Of a stretch of DNA of 64,000 bases, positions 40,183 to 49,505 are shown one piece after another. The translations under genes and the position numbers were made by a program. Source of the DNA: Laccaria trichodermophora. Its lineage: Eukaryota; Basidiomycota; Agaricomycetes; Agaricales; Hydnangiaceae. Under the pieces are notes generated by a model that made no database searches, was not told the origin of the DNA, and saw only the letters and a list, made by a program, of their open reading frames with translations. How positions within the stretch are numbered: the first letter of the stretch is position 1; each line of letters starts with the position of its first letter. Location: contig JACTVC010000011.1 in assembly GCA_018417955.1 (NCBI GenBank), positions 432,262 to 496,261 on the forward strand. Direction: 5' to 3'.

Positions 40183-40594
40183 TTCTAGGCAGCCTGAGGC
40201 AGCGCAACGATCTGGAGTGTGATGTCAATGAGTAGAAATTCAGAAATTGTGGGAACAAACTGGCCCGACCTTTTCCTCTCTGCTCATAACAGACATCTGG
40301 CTTCCCTGTTGACCGACACCGTACGGTCGCTTGAATGCTTGGAACCCCCGTATCGTGAAGGGTTTTCCAGGGCAACTCCAGTCGTCTTGGTTGTGAGAGG
40401 GTCCAGATACCTCGACATAAAGTTCATATGTGCCAATCCAAAACCGCTTACTTGGACCAATGGGCGAATGCGGACATGCAGAATCCAGATGTATAATCGA
40501 GACTCGAGTGTTTTCTAAACCACGTAGCTTTTTGAAAGACTTCAATCGCTGCGACAATCCTTCTCCTTCTGCACTCTACAGGATCCCGCCTTCT

Positions 40595-40876
40595 AACGCT
40601 CATCAGCTTGTGGGTTCTTCAAGTATCTTCCAAGCTCAAGCAGAGGTTTTTGGAGAGATTGAAAATGATGTCTTGGTCAAGTCTGGATAGTCTTGGGTTT
40701 CCCGCCGGCTTTATAAACTTTTACCTACTAGTTGACCTTTCTTCTTTCAACTAACTTTCAACCCGCTGCGATGACACGGAACCATCTCCAATGGATAACC
40801 TTTTATCAGACAGCCTTCTGATGCGGAGTACCTGGTACTGAAAGAAACTTGAAGAACCCACAAGCTGATGAGCGTT
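40595..40876. repeat. Perfect 30-bp inverted repeat, 222-bp spacer
   Basis: The arm at 40595-40624 (begins aacgctcatcag) is exactly the reverse complement of 40847-40876 (ends ctgatgagcgtt). It lies upstream of the DUF7918 gene and next to a relic of that gene. The spacer holds no gene. It may be the scar of an inversion, or the termini of a short non-autonomous element. Confidence 0.8.
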
Positions 40877-40918
40877 GAAAAAATTGATGATTAATGGGGG
40901 CCAATGGAAAGGGGAACG

Positions 40919-41026
40919 TCAGCCTGTTGAATCATAAATTTTGCCCGGTGTGAAAGCCCGTGCAGGCAGAGAGATTTCTCGCTTCACTTTCTGATCCTCT
41001 CCATTTAGCCTTGCCCTCTTCAATGT
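40919..41026 (-). pseudogene. Relic copy of the 3' end of the DUF7918 gene
   Basis: This stretch matches 38532-38638 in the same orientation at about 90 percent or better by eye (shared blocks such as aaattttgcccggtgtgaaag and gcaggcagag). Those bases encode the C-terminal tail of the DUF7918 protein on the minus strand. No upstream part of a second gene is seen, so this is a truncated duplicate left after rearrangement, immediately downstream of the epoxide hydrolase stop. Confidence 0.8.
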
Positions 41027-41152
41027 GCATCATATATTCTGGTTTACAATTACAACATCACATCTCTGTTCACTGTGATTTTGATGAGCAAAGATTTATT
41101 TTCATAGTAATCTTAACCTACAGTGCCGTTGTAGGTTGTGTGTGACTCATAG

Positions 41153-42518
41153 TTATAGTTTCGTTGAGTGTTTGCCACAAGTAAGCTTCTCGAGCCATCC
41201 TGCAATCTTCTCCGTCACTTCAACCTTTGCTTCCACCATGATCCAATGTCCTCGGCCTTCAAGCGCAACGTCCTGGTACCTTGAGATAAACTTCTTGGAC
41301 TTTGTCATCACAGAAGGTACCGCCGTTGGGTCCATTGTTCCCCACATAAACAGGAATGGTAGATCGGCTCTAAGATCCGATTGTAAACCTGCATACAAAT
41401 GAACATTTTTTTAAAGACGTAACATTTTAAAAATGCGCCAACTTGCCTAATTCGTCATCATGTCTGAATTTAGCCGTCCGGTAGTAATTGAGCGGCCCAT
41501 TCATTCCTTTTCCAAGCACATCAAAGTAGTACGCGCGTTCCTAAAAACATTTTGATGAGCTTCAACGAAACGATGTGTAAAAGCCATACCCGTTCATTGA
41601 GGATGGATGGTGCCTCGTGGTTTTCTAGCTCCTGGACATACTTTTCAAGCAATCCAAGACCTGTAAAATTCAAAGACGACTCTGGCGGCCTGAAAAGCAC
41701 GCGTATGAATCGCTTTAACTGGAATAGAGGCAATTCAGTTGTCTTGATAGTGCGTGAATCGGTTGCCAGACTTCACGTTGGCATCAATTTCAGAAGAAGA
41801 CTTCGGGTTCGCGAAGTAAACTTGATATCCAAGATTAGGAGCACGCTGAGCAACTTCCTCCACAGGCAAATATACACGAGAAGGGGGTGTATACGGGACG
41901 CTCATCCTATTCGACAAAGACGCGTCAGAGGGGTTCTCGACATGATAATTTAAAACGCGCACATAACGAGAGCTAGTAGACGTTCTGGATGCCAGAGAGC
42001 GAACCTTCCGACAATGTGTGAACCCCAGTCATGACCAATCAAGACCTGCAGGTACGTTTGAAATTTGAAGCCTTGAAAGAGTAGCGACTTACAGCTTGAT
42101 GGACACCTAAAAGGTCTAGGAGTGCGGCGAGGTCCGCACACAGCTTCTTGGCTGAATACTCGGAAGGATTCTCGGGTTTATCACTGCCGCCATAGCCTAA
42201 CATGTCCGGGGCCACCACACGATGTCCGCGACGAACCCAAGGCCCGATCTGGTAGCGCCAGCCATACCTACATATATGTTATGAATGTCAAGAACAGGGG
42301 AAACGAAATGATAGTAACCAAAAATCGGGGAAGCCATGGACGCAGAGCAGGGTAGCATGACGCCTTGGGTCATAGCCTTCTGGTTGTTGGTCTACCTAGG
42401 TATTGGCTCGAGTGGGAACGAGGCTATGTAGAAAAACAACGCGCACAAAATGGTATATACGGCCAGTCGACAACTTTTCCGACCTGTGGTTGAAGCTGTC
42501 CGGGTCTTGTGTGTCCAT
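41153..42518 (-). CDS. Alpha/beta-hydrolase, epoxide hydrolase family
   Basis: Exons 42518..42447, 42395..42319, 42267..42093, 42045..41963, 41906..41777, 41718..41590, 41540..41447 and 41388..41153 encode 331 aa. The oxyanion-hole motif is HGFPDFW (~44-50), the nucleophile is in LIGHDWGSH (Asp114), the charge-relay acid in MWGTMDPTAVP (Asp273) and the base in GRGHWIMVE (His301). Asp as nucleophile with HGFP marks a soluble epoxide hydrolase rather than an esterase. It likely hydrates epoxides of fatty acids or xenobiotics in the cytosol. No signal peptide is seen. The intron 41389..41446 begins GCAAGT (GC-AG). The 3' flank abuts a DUF7918 relic. Confidence 0.93.
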
Positions 42519-42851
42519 AATCTGTGATCGGTTGGCAGTGCGGGGGTATTGAAGTAGTTTAATCGGAGCTTAAAAATGAGCGGGAAAATTACAAGGCTGA
42601 CGACGTGCCAACTGTGACGACAACCACAACCTCAACACCTTTGATATCCCCCTCAATCATTATTTCTCGCTCTCAATATCACTTCCAACACTACCGCACA
42701 AGATATCCAGCGTTCATCCGATTTTTCATCGCTTCCACACCTCCAGCATCGCTTTACCTTTGAATTTCTGTCTCATCAAGTAAGGTTCGCCTGCCAGTCA
42801 ACGACCTCGAATCGCAGTTCTCACTTTTTCATATCCATCTCAGTCACCGAT
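42519..42851. promoter_or_regulatory. Divergent promoter region, epoxide hydrolase / Btz protein
   Basis: The 333-bp interval between head-to-head start codons must serve both genes. It is C/T-rich on the Btz side (42620-42850), with no clear TATA box and no repeat. Confidence 0.4.
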
Positions 42852-45368
42852 ATGCCTGCTACCGTGACCTCACCTCCACCTACGCGCACAGTCAACAAAG
42901 CTGCCTTGCAGAAGCCACGCGCCCCCGTAGCTCTCAAGAAAACAAGGATAGTGAGGCGTAGAGGCAGAGCGAAAGACGCTGTAGAAAGCGACGATGAGTT
43001 TCAGAGGGAGGTGGGAACGGATTCAGAGTCGGACGATGGTGACCTGTCATCGCTCGACTCTGAGACGGACGATTCCGACGCTGAACTTGCATCTGAGAAT
43101 GTCCTTTCCAATCATCATTCACACCCCCGCGCCCTCAGCCTCAACGAGGGCGCACGACCCGTTGACGAAGACAAGGTGGGCCACTTGAACGGAGATGTGG
43201 CACCTTTCTTTGCTCCCTCCGGAAACTGGTCGGAAATGGTGGCAGATGAGAATGTCAACGGACCTGCGGAACTTCCAGTCATCGAGTTTACCGAGTTTAA
43301 CGGCGAGACCGATTTTCCCAATAAGCAAGCCACTCGTTCGAGGAGGAGTTCGCCAAGACAAAGGCGCTCTTCCTCGAGCCCTCCTACATCCGCACCCGCA
43401 CCCACCTCTAACGGCGCAGTGGCTCACGAAGACGATGGAGATAGGGAGGAGGAATTTGGAGATGGAGAAGAAGCTGTCTCAGCGTCAACTTTGCCCAGAC
43501 GAGCCCCTGGTCAGACCGCCCGCCAAGCCTACCAACAGCGCCTCGAGACTGATCCGTCATATGTCCCTACGGTGGGTGGATTCTGGGGACATGACGACCG
43601 CTTGATGGATAAGGATTTGCGAAGCCTGAGTGGATGGTGGAGAGGTCGATGGCAGGGAAGAGGCCGTGGGCGAGGCTTTCCGATGAGAGGTGGGGTTCGG
43701 GGTGGTTTCCATGGCAGGACAGCTCAGGAGAACGGAGACGTTTCGACAGAGCACGATGGGGATGTTCCTCCCGTTGATCGCCCTTGGACTCATGACGGAT
43801 TTGAGGAAATGAAACAAAGAGAGGAGCAACGCCGTCTCGAGCAAAAGTCCGGTCATCAAGAAACACCACCATTCCGTGGTGCCAACCGTGGTGGAAGGGG
43901 AGGTTTTGCCTCTGTGCGTGGTGGACGTGGTGGCTTTGGACGTGGTTTTGCAGCATCTCCCACTAGGATGCGTGTTGCGTCCCCTCTCGGGCGAGTCTGG
44001 TTCACTATGAAGCCTGAGCTCATGTGGACGAAACAACACGAGGGTTTCCTTTACTTTGAATCTGCTCTGAAGCCCCGTGCAGGCCAAGGTCCTGCGTATC
44101 GCATCAGATTGCCAGGATCCCAACCCAATGTGATCCAATCCACTCAGCGCACACGACCTACCACTGCATCGACTTCTACGTCTGATTCCATTAGCTCAAA
44201 CAGTTCAGACTTCGATCTCGTTGTCCGTCTTCCCAAACGGGCCGGAAAGCGAAAGGCGGCTGATGCTCCAAAGCAGAAAGCAGAAACCCCCATCGAGGAA
44301 GTCTTTACCGTCAGATTGAAGCCGGCTGTTAAACCCATCCCAGCTCCTGACTCAATATCTGCCCCTGCTGATAACGCGCCTCTTCCCATAATCAGTCAAC
44401 TCTCACAGGAATCTAGGCCCCAGGCGGCTACTGACCCTCTGCCTCAATGCTCCATACCATCACAGCTCGAGCAGTTGTCTGTTGAACCTCAAGCCCATGA
44501 CCCAGAACGACAGGCCCTCACGGAGCAAGCTGTTTTACGCAAGCCTTCATCAGACAGCCCGGTCGAGATCCATGAGCCTGAACCCTCTCACTCTGACCAG
44601 CGGCCTGTCCTTGCTCCTTTGCAAACCGTATTCACTCCACCTCCACCCCCACCTCCCCCAGCCATCCAGCCCTCCCCAGTTTATGGATCCCCTTATGGCT
44701 ATGCTCTACCACATGGCATCGCCGTGAATCAACATGGTATGCCATTCGAGGTTGCCACTGGCCGTCCAGTCTACCTCCAACCACCGCCACCACCTCCCAT
44801 GTACAACCCTCGTCCTCTCATGCACTCGCACATGCCCCCACCTGGCATCCCATTTGTTCCAGGTCACCTGCGACACTCCTCAGTCGTGTCGCCCGACTTG
44901 TTATCCCAGCCTCCCTCACACACGCCTCCGATGAGTGGTTTCATCGACCCTTCCACTGGTACACCGATATTCTCCTTCCCACGCCAGACCTCTCGCATCG
45001 AGATCCGAGCCCCAACGGACGACGCAGCAAAGCTACCCAAACCATTGACACGCGGTCCGTCAGGACTCCGTACCACTGCGGCGGCGTTTGAGCCATCTCG
45101 GCCATCTGAGACTACGGAGAATGGGTTCTACCCTTCAATAAGTAGTCCTTCGGATGGGAGCAGCCTTCCTTCGTATGAAATTACAAGTGGGTTGGTGGAC
45201 GAGGCTTCGCAGCAACAACCCATGCTGGCGTACGGGCATTACCACCACCAACAGCCGTATTATTATCCGGAGCAGCCACAGTATGGATATCCTTCATACA
45301 TGGAAATGCCGCAGTACGACATGTACAACATGGACCACCAAGCTCCCCAGGGCACTATTTATTATTAG
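42852..45368 (+). CDS. Btz-domain protein (CASC3/Barentsz-like exon junction complex subunit)
   Basis: A single uninterrupted exon of 838 codons plus stop, in a region where nearly every other gene is intron-rich. An acidic, Ser-rich N-terminus is followed by the Btz/SELOR core at ~225-320: DPSYVPTVGGFWGHDDR at its start, then an Arg/Gly-rich insert with RGRGRG repeats, and PWTHDGFEEM at its end. A Pro/Gln-rich disordered C-terminus with polyproline runs and a Tyr/Gln-rich end completes it. Btz clamps eIF4A3 and RNA in the exon junction complex, linking splicing to mRNA localisation and decay. The RGG insert suggests extra RNA binding. Partners cannot be read from sequence. Confidence 0.88.
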   Translation: MPATVTSPPPTRTVNKAALQKPRAPVALKKTRIVRRRGRAKDAVESDDEFQREVGTDSESDDGDLSSLDSETDDSDAELASENVLSNHHSHPRALSLNEGARPVDEDKVGHLNGDVAPFFAPSGNWSEMVADENVNGPAELPVIEFTEFNGETDFPNKQATRSRRSSPRQRRSSSSPPTSAPAPTSNGAVAHEDDGDREEEFGDGEEAVSASTLPRRAPGQTARQAYQQRLETDPSYVPTVGGFWGHDDRLMDKDLRSLSGWWRGRWQGRGRGRGFPMRGGVRGGFHGRTAQENGDVSTEHDGDVPPVDRPWTHDGFEEMKQREEQRRLEQKSGHQETPPFRGANRGGRGGFASVRGGRGGFGRGFAASPTRMRVASPLGRVWFTMKPELMWTKQHEGFLYFESALKPRAGQGPAYRIRLPGSQPNVIQSTQRTRPTTASTSTSDSISSNSSDFDLVVRLPKRAGKRKAADAPKQKAETPIEEVFTVRLKPAVKPIPAPDSISAPADNAPLPIISQLSQESRPQAATDPLPQCSIPSQLEQLSVEPQAHDPERQALTEQAVLRKPSSDSPVEIHEPEPSHSDQRPVLAPLQTVFTPPPPPPPPAIQPSPVYGSPYGYALPHGIAVNQHGMPFEVATGRPVYLQPPPPPPMYNPRPLMHSHMPPPGIPFVPGHLRHSSVVSPDLLSQPPSHTPPMSGFIDPSTGTPIFSFPRQTSRIEIRAPTDDAAKLPKPLTRGPSGLRTTAAAFEPSRPSETTENGFYPSISSPSDGSSLPSYEITSGLVDEASQQQPMLAYGHYHHQQPYYYPEQPQYGYPSYMEMPQYDMYNMDHQAPQGTIYY

Positions 45369-45770
45369 GCATTCTTGATTTCTTCTCTTTGTGTGTCCCC
45401 GCGCATTGTTACATATACTTTTCTTTCATGCTCACTCACGACGCTACGCCCCCGCCTCGCCTGTTGTTTTTCATTTTGCTGACTCTCTTCTTGTTGTCTA
45501 CACCACATTGATCTCGCTTTTATTCGCATAAACATATAGTGCTCCTATAACTCTGTAGCTTGCCTCTCGTCGCCTTTTCTTCGTTTGCGTTACTTTAGGA
45601 CTCAACTCTGTGCTATTTGATGAGTAGTGTTGGATTACTTATCTTGGAATCATATTTCTTTTTTGGTTTTTGAAATATCAAGCTTGCTTCTCGAAGCGTG
45701 CACGTTTCTAAGTTTAACCTGCAATCCCCACTATCTCTCGAAATTCGCGTAACACAAAGGCATAAAGGAG
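45369..45770. other. Intergenic region downstream of the Btz gene
   Basis: About 400 bp of T-rich 3' flank followed by the promoter of the next small gene. No other feature is supportable. Confidence 0.35.
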
Positions 45771-46466
45771 ATGTACCGCAACAACGCGTATGTACCAAGG
45801 TAAACAATTCGTTCAGCTGGCAGAAAGCGTCGACTTACACAAGACTACAGCCGGCAACTTTCTCGCCAAGAGCTATACTCTTATGGTTTCAGGGAAGGTG
45901 ATTCCTGGGGAGAAGATAGGCGATCCCTTCAAAGGGCATTTGATGAAGAGGATCGACGTCAATGGGAGCGAGAACAGAGAGCGAGGGGAGGCGGAACTGA
46001 CACGCGCTACGGCTACGCGCCTTCTTACAACCATACGTCGGGCTATGGGAACAGCTATTACCACCCATCGCAGAGGAGCCAATCAGCCCACTATCCTGGC
46101 TACTACCCTTCGAGCACTTCATCGCGATATCCCTCATACGATTCAGCACTTTCGAGATCAAGTTATGAGAATTACCGAAACAGTCAATATCAAGGATCCA
46201 GTGCAGGCAGTCAATATGGCGGATATCGCGGTAGCACACCAGAGGAGGACTATAGGGATTATTCGTACGCGAGGAGTTCTGGATTTGCAAGTTCGGATCG
46301 GTTTTCTAACGGGTCGGATGTTGGTCGATATCGAGAGGACTGCGACGAGGATAGTGAGAGCTCTGATGAGTACCCCAGCGAGGACAGTCGCGAAGAAGAA
46401 TCTGATAGCCCTCTTTCGGACAGTGGAGAAGATTCGGGTGGTGATTATGATTATGACTCTGCATAG
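45771..46466 (+). CDS. Small Ser/Tyr-rich, acidic-tailed protein of unknown function
   Basis: Two exons, 45771..45799 and 45893..46466, give 200 aa. The first exon codes MYRNNAYVPR. After a 93-nt intron the frame reads EGDSWGEDRRSLQRAFDEED, then a low-complexity stretch rich in Tyr, Ser and Gly (SYENYRNSQYQGSSAGSQYG and similar), and an Asp/Glu/Ser tail ending DYDYDSA. A longer open frame overlaps it in another phase, but that translation has no bias and only the phase given here has coherent composition. I do not recognise a family. Tyr/Ser/Gly composition plus an acidic tail suggests a disordered, possibly condensate-prone RNA-associated protein. It sits between Btz and TFIIB genes. Confidence 0.65.
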
Positions 46467-46737
46467 GGTGTGCTTAGTCAGTACAACACATTCATGAGTC
46501 TCTTTGTCAACTCTTTGTTCATTACCACCACCGTCGACTAGCCTAACCGTCAGTCATCGGTGCCCTTTCCGTTCTTTCATCCCTAGAGAAACATACATTC
46601 TACTCACTGGTAGGTCTCCGAGAACATTCATACTGATAGAATGTAGAACTGCACAGCCAATTTTCCAGACCTTCGCTAAACTACAAACCAACAAGTTTCA
46701 ACCCCCCGCAAAAGATCCGCTACTACTCTCCTCGGCC

Positions 46738-47843
46738 ATGGCGTACTCACAGCCCTTCCCTCTCGCTGCACCACAAGCAAAGGGCGCTCAGCTGCCCTCC
46801 TATGGGCCCGATCTCGCCGTTCGACTTATCTGCCCCGAATGCAGAGACCCAAACCCGAATATCGTCGAGCAGTTTGGTAGCGGAGATCTTGTTTGCGGGA
46901 ATTGCGGTTTAGTTTTGGGTGACCGTATTGTGGACACGAGGAGTGAATGGCGGGTACGTATCTTTGGCTTTTTTTCTTTTGTGAGTACGCCAACCCTAAA
47001 CCCACACAGACGTTTGCCAACGATGAAGGAGACGACCCTTCTCGTGTGGGCGCTGCGTCAGACCCTTTGATGGAAGGAATGGAGCAGCTTGATACTGTAA
47101 TCAGCTTCCGTGACGGCGGTTCAGGCATTGCTCGAGAGCTCCAACGTGCTGCATCCCGCTCGCAGAATTCTCGATCCGAGCGCAATATTATGACGGCCTT
47201 CCGGGACATAGGGAGCTGGTGCGATCAGTTCTCACTCCCGAAAACCATCAGCGATATTGCAAAGCAGCTGTATAAGCGGTCAGACGAGGAAAAATTGCTT
47301 CGCGGAAAACCACTGGAAGCTGTCATCGCAGCTTGTATATTCATTGCTTGTAGACAGGCGCATGTTCCGCGGACGTTTCGCGAAATTTGCGACCTCACCC
47401 ACGTTTCTAAAAAGATTCTTGGGCAGTGTTACAAGGCACTCGAACAGGCGTTCAATCTCACCCCAGGCGCCTCTGCTGCCCACGCTTCCAACAACCCAGC
47501 CACCGGCCCTGAGAATCTTCTCGTGCGGTACTGTAACCACCTCGACCTACCGCCTAATGTCCAATCAATATGTTCGAATATCATTGTGGCGGCGCGGAAA
47601 CATGGGATAGCTGATGGAAGGAGTCCTGTCTCTATCGCTGGTGGTGCAATATACTTTACTTGTTACCTTCTCGGTAAAAACAAGTCGCCGAGGGACATCA
47701 GCGCTGTGGCGGGGGTGAGTGAGGGTACTATCAGGCTGGTGTATCGACTGTATTATGCGGAGAAGGAGAAGTTGGTCAAGCAGGAGTGGATTGACGATGG
47801 AAGGGCTGTCCTTGATCGCCTGCCTGTCGAGTCGACGAGGTAG
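46738..47843 (+). CDS. SUA7: TFIIB, RNA polymerase II general transcription factor
   Basis: Exons 46738..46953 and 47010..47843 encode 349 aa. The N-terminal zinc ribbon has CPEC (~32-35) and CGNC (~53-56). The B-reader/linker includes [21 protein letters not shown]. Two cyclin folds follow: [22 protein letters not shown] through [14 protein letters not shown], then [20 protein letters not shown] through [19 protein letters not shown] binds TBP-DNA and positions Pol II at the promoter. Length and motifs are those of a full-length orthologue. The gap of 56 bases is the only intron. Confidence 0.96.
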
Positions 47844-48088
47844 GGGGACCCTTGGGTGTTGCGTGCTATCCTAAAGTTTGTACAATGGGTCATTGACTGG
47901 GCTTCTTTGACAGTATGCCAGTTTTCCCTGTAGTCCTTAGGTAGCTTTGGTTGGTTAATATTATTCTTTTAAAGGTCGAATGCGAAAGTATTTCAGATTT
48001 TTTTGTCGAACATGCTATAGGACGTTGAAGTGACATCCTCCCAAATGTGATTGTATTGGATGCAAGGAAGTAGAAATCAAAGATGAAA

Positions 48089-49283
48089 CTACCGACGCCC
48101 TCTCTTACCACCGCCGCCGCCGCCCCGTCCTCTACTACCTCGTCCACCACCCGCAACTTCCCTCCCTAAAGCGACCCCTCCCCGGCCTTTACTAGCGAAC
48201 CTCACCGCCTTGCGTACATTCAAATCCGCATCTTCTGGAAGGGGCGCTTTCCGCATCTTCTTGTTATCACTCTCCATTTTCGAAAGGAGGTCCATAGACG
48301 CTTTCATCTCGTTCGCAATGGGGTTTTCTATTGGTTCAAACTGCAAACGATTTTTTTAGAGAAAAAAAAAAAAGAAGTTGTTGTAAGAGAATAGGATAAC
48401 GTACCTTTCGCTTGACACCGCGTACTTTTTTCTCCCCCTCGAGTTTCTTGTCAAATTTCCCCATGCTGGCAGTACTTATCCGAGCAGCCGCCAGCGTCTT
48501 TTCGATCTCTTGCTTCTTTTCTTGACGAGGGTTGTTACCAGCCGCACGAGCGATGTTTTGCGTTTGCTGTTTCAGATTTTTCGCTATGCGCTCCTTCCTT
48601 GCGTCCCTGGCTATCTTTCGTGGGTCATGATCGACGTCTGTGAAATTTGGTGATTAGACTTCCGAGCAGAACAAAGTAAAAAAAAAAATGAAAACACACC
48701 AGCATTAAGCGGCACCTCTGTGATCCACGCCTGTTCCACCTCCTTGTTTTTCCCATCCCTACCCCACCTATTAACCCACTCCTGCTTCTCCTCATCCCAC
48801 ACCCTCTTCTCCCTGACCTTCTTCTGGATTCCCTTGGCCGCCGCGAAGCGTTCCCACTTTGTCGGTGGCTTAGGCTTCGGAAGGGGTTTCGCCCTGGGAA
48901 GTTGGTAGATCGGAGGAGGGAGCTGGGCGAGGGGACCGTCGGGAGAGGGACGAGTGGGGAGGTTGAATAATGTTGTGAACAATGATTGGACGCCGTCTCG
49001 CGCGAGAGATTGGAGGTGCTCCTCGAGGTTTTCGCTTTGGAAAAGAATGTAAAAGGTTAATAAAGGCCCCTAAAGACGCGATTCAGAAGATTCTTTCACT
49101 TGTAGGTCTCTTCGTCTATGGGATTGAGGTCTGTTACGAAAAGATAGCCTGCATCGACTTCGAGTGGTGTGTCCTTCTCGACCGCGACAGATTGACTTGT
49201 AGATTGTTAGCAGAGAATATAGCGAAGATAATTTCAACGTACAATTTCGCCGCATGGGCTGCAAGAACGTTGGAGACGTCCAT
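48089..49283 (-). CDS. RRS1: RRS1, ribosome biogenesis regulator
   Basis: Exons 49283..49243, 49195..49100, 49034..48700, 48637..48405 and 48340..48089 encode 318 aa. Family landmarks: VEKDTPLEVDAGYLFVTDLNPID, LARDGVQSLFTTLFNLPT, LPRAKPLPKPKPPTKWERFA, KGIQKKVREKRVWDEEKQEW and the 60S-linked MGKFDKKLEGEKKVRGVKRK. The C-terminus is an RGG/Gly-rich tail. Rrs1 pairs with Rpf2 to bring 5S RNP (5S rRNA, Rpl5, Rpl11) into the nucleolar pre-60S particle. The short first exon (41 nt) is supported by good splice sites. Confidence 0.94.
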
Positions 49284-49505
49284 GACTTGACTACAAAAAA
49301 ACGTGAAGTTCAATTACTTTGATCAAAAAATTATGCTACGACCATTTGTACTTGATTGCCATCATCCTCGACTTGCAGGTGTTAACGTTTTAGGCCTTAA
49401 GCTCCTTAAGCTTTAAGGCTATGATTCAAAAAACAACCAGAGGTAACAAATCACGAAGACAACAAGAAGAAGAGAGTAGAAGATATCATGTATCACGGCA
49501 GCCAC

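Noticed and set aside
40240..40557. 105-residue minus-strand open frame upstream of the DUF7918 gene
   Set aside because: The DUF7918 start is complete without it. There is no motif, and it lies in rearranged DNA.
43115..44138. Long minus-strand open frames across the Btz gene
   Set aside because: They are shadows of the biased codon use of the single-exon plus-strand gene.
45790..46497. 235-codon plus-strand open frame over the small Ser/Tyr-rich gene
   Set aside because: The alternative phase after a proper 93-nt intron has coherent low-complexity and acidic composition, whereas this one does not.
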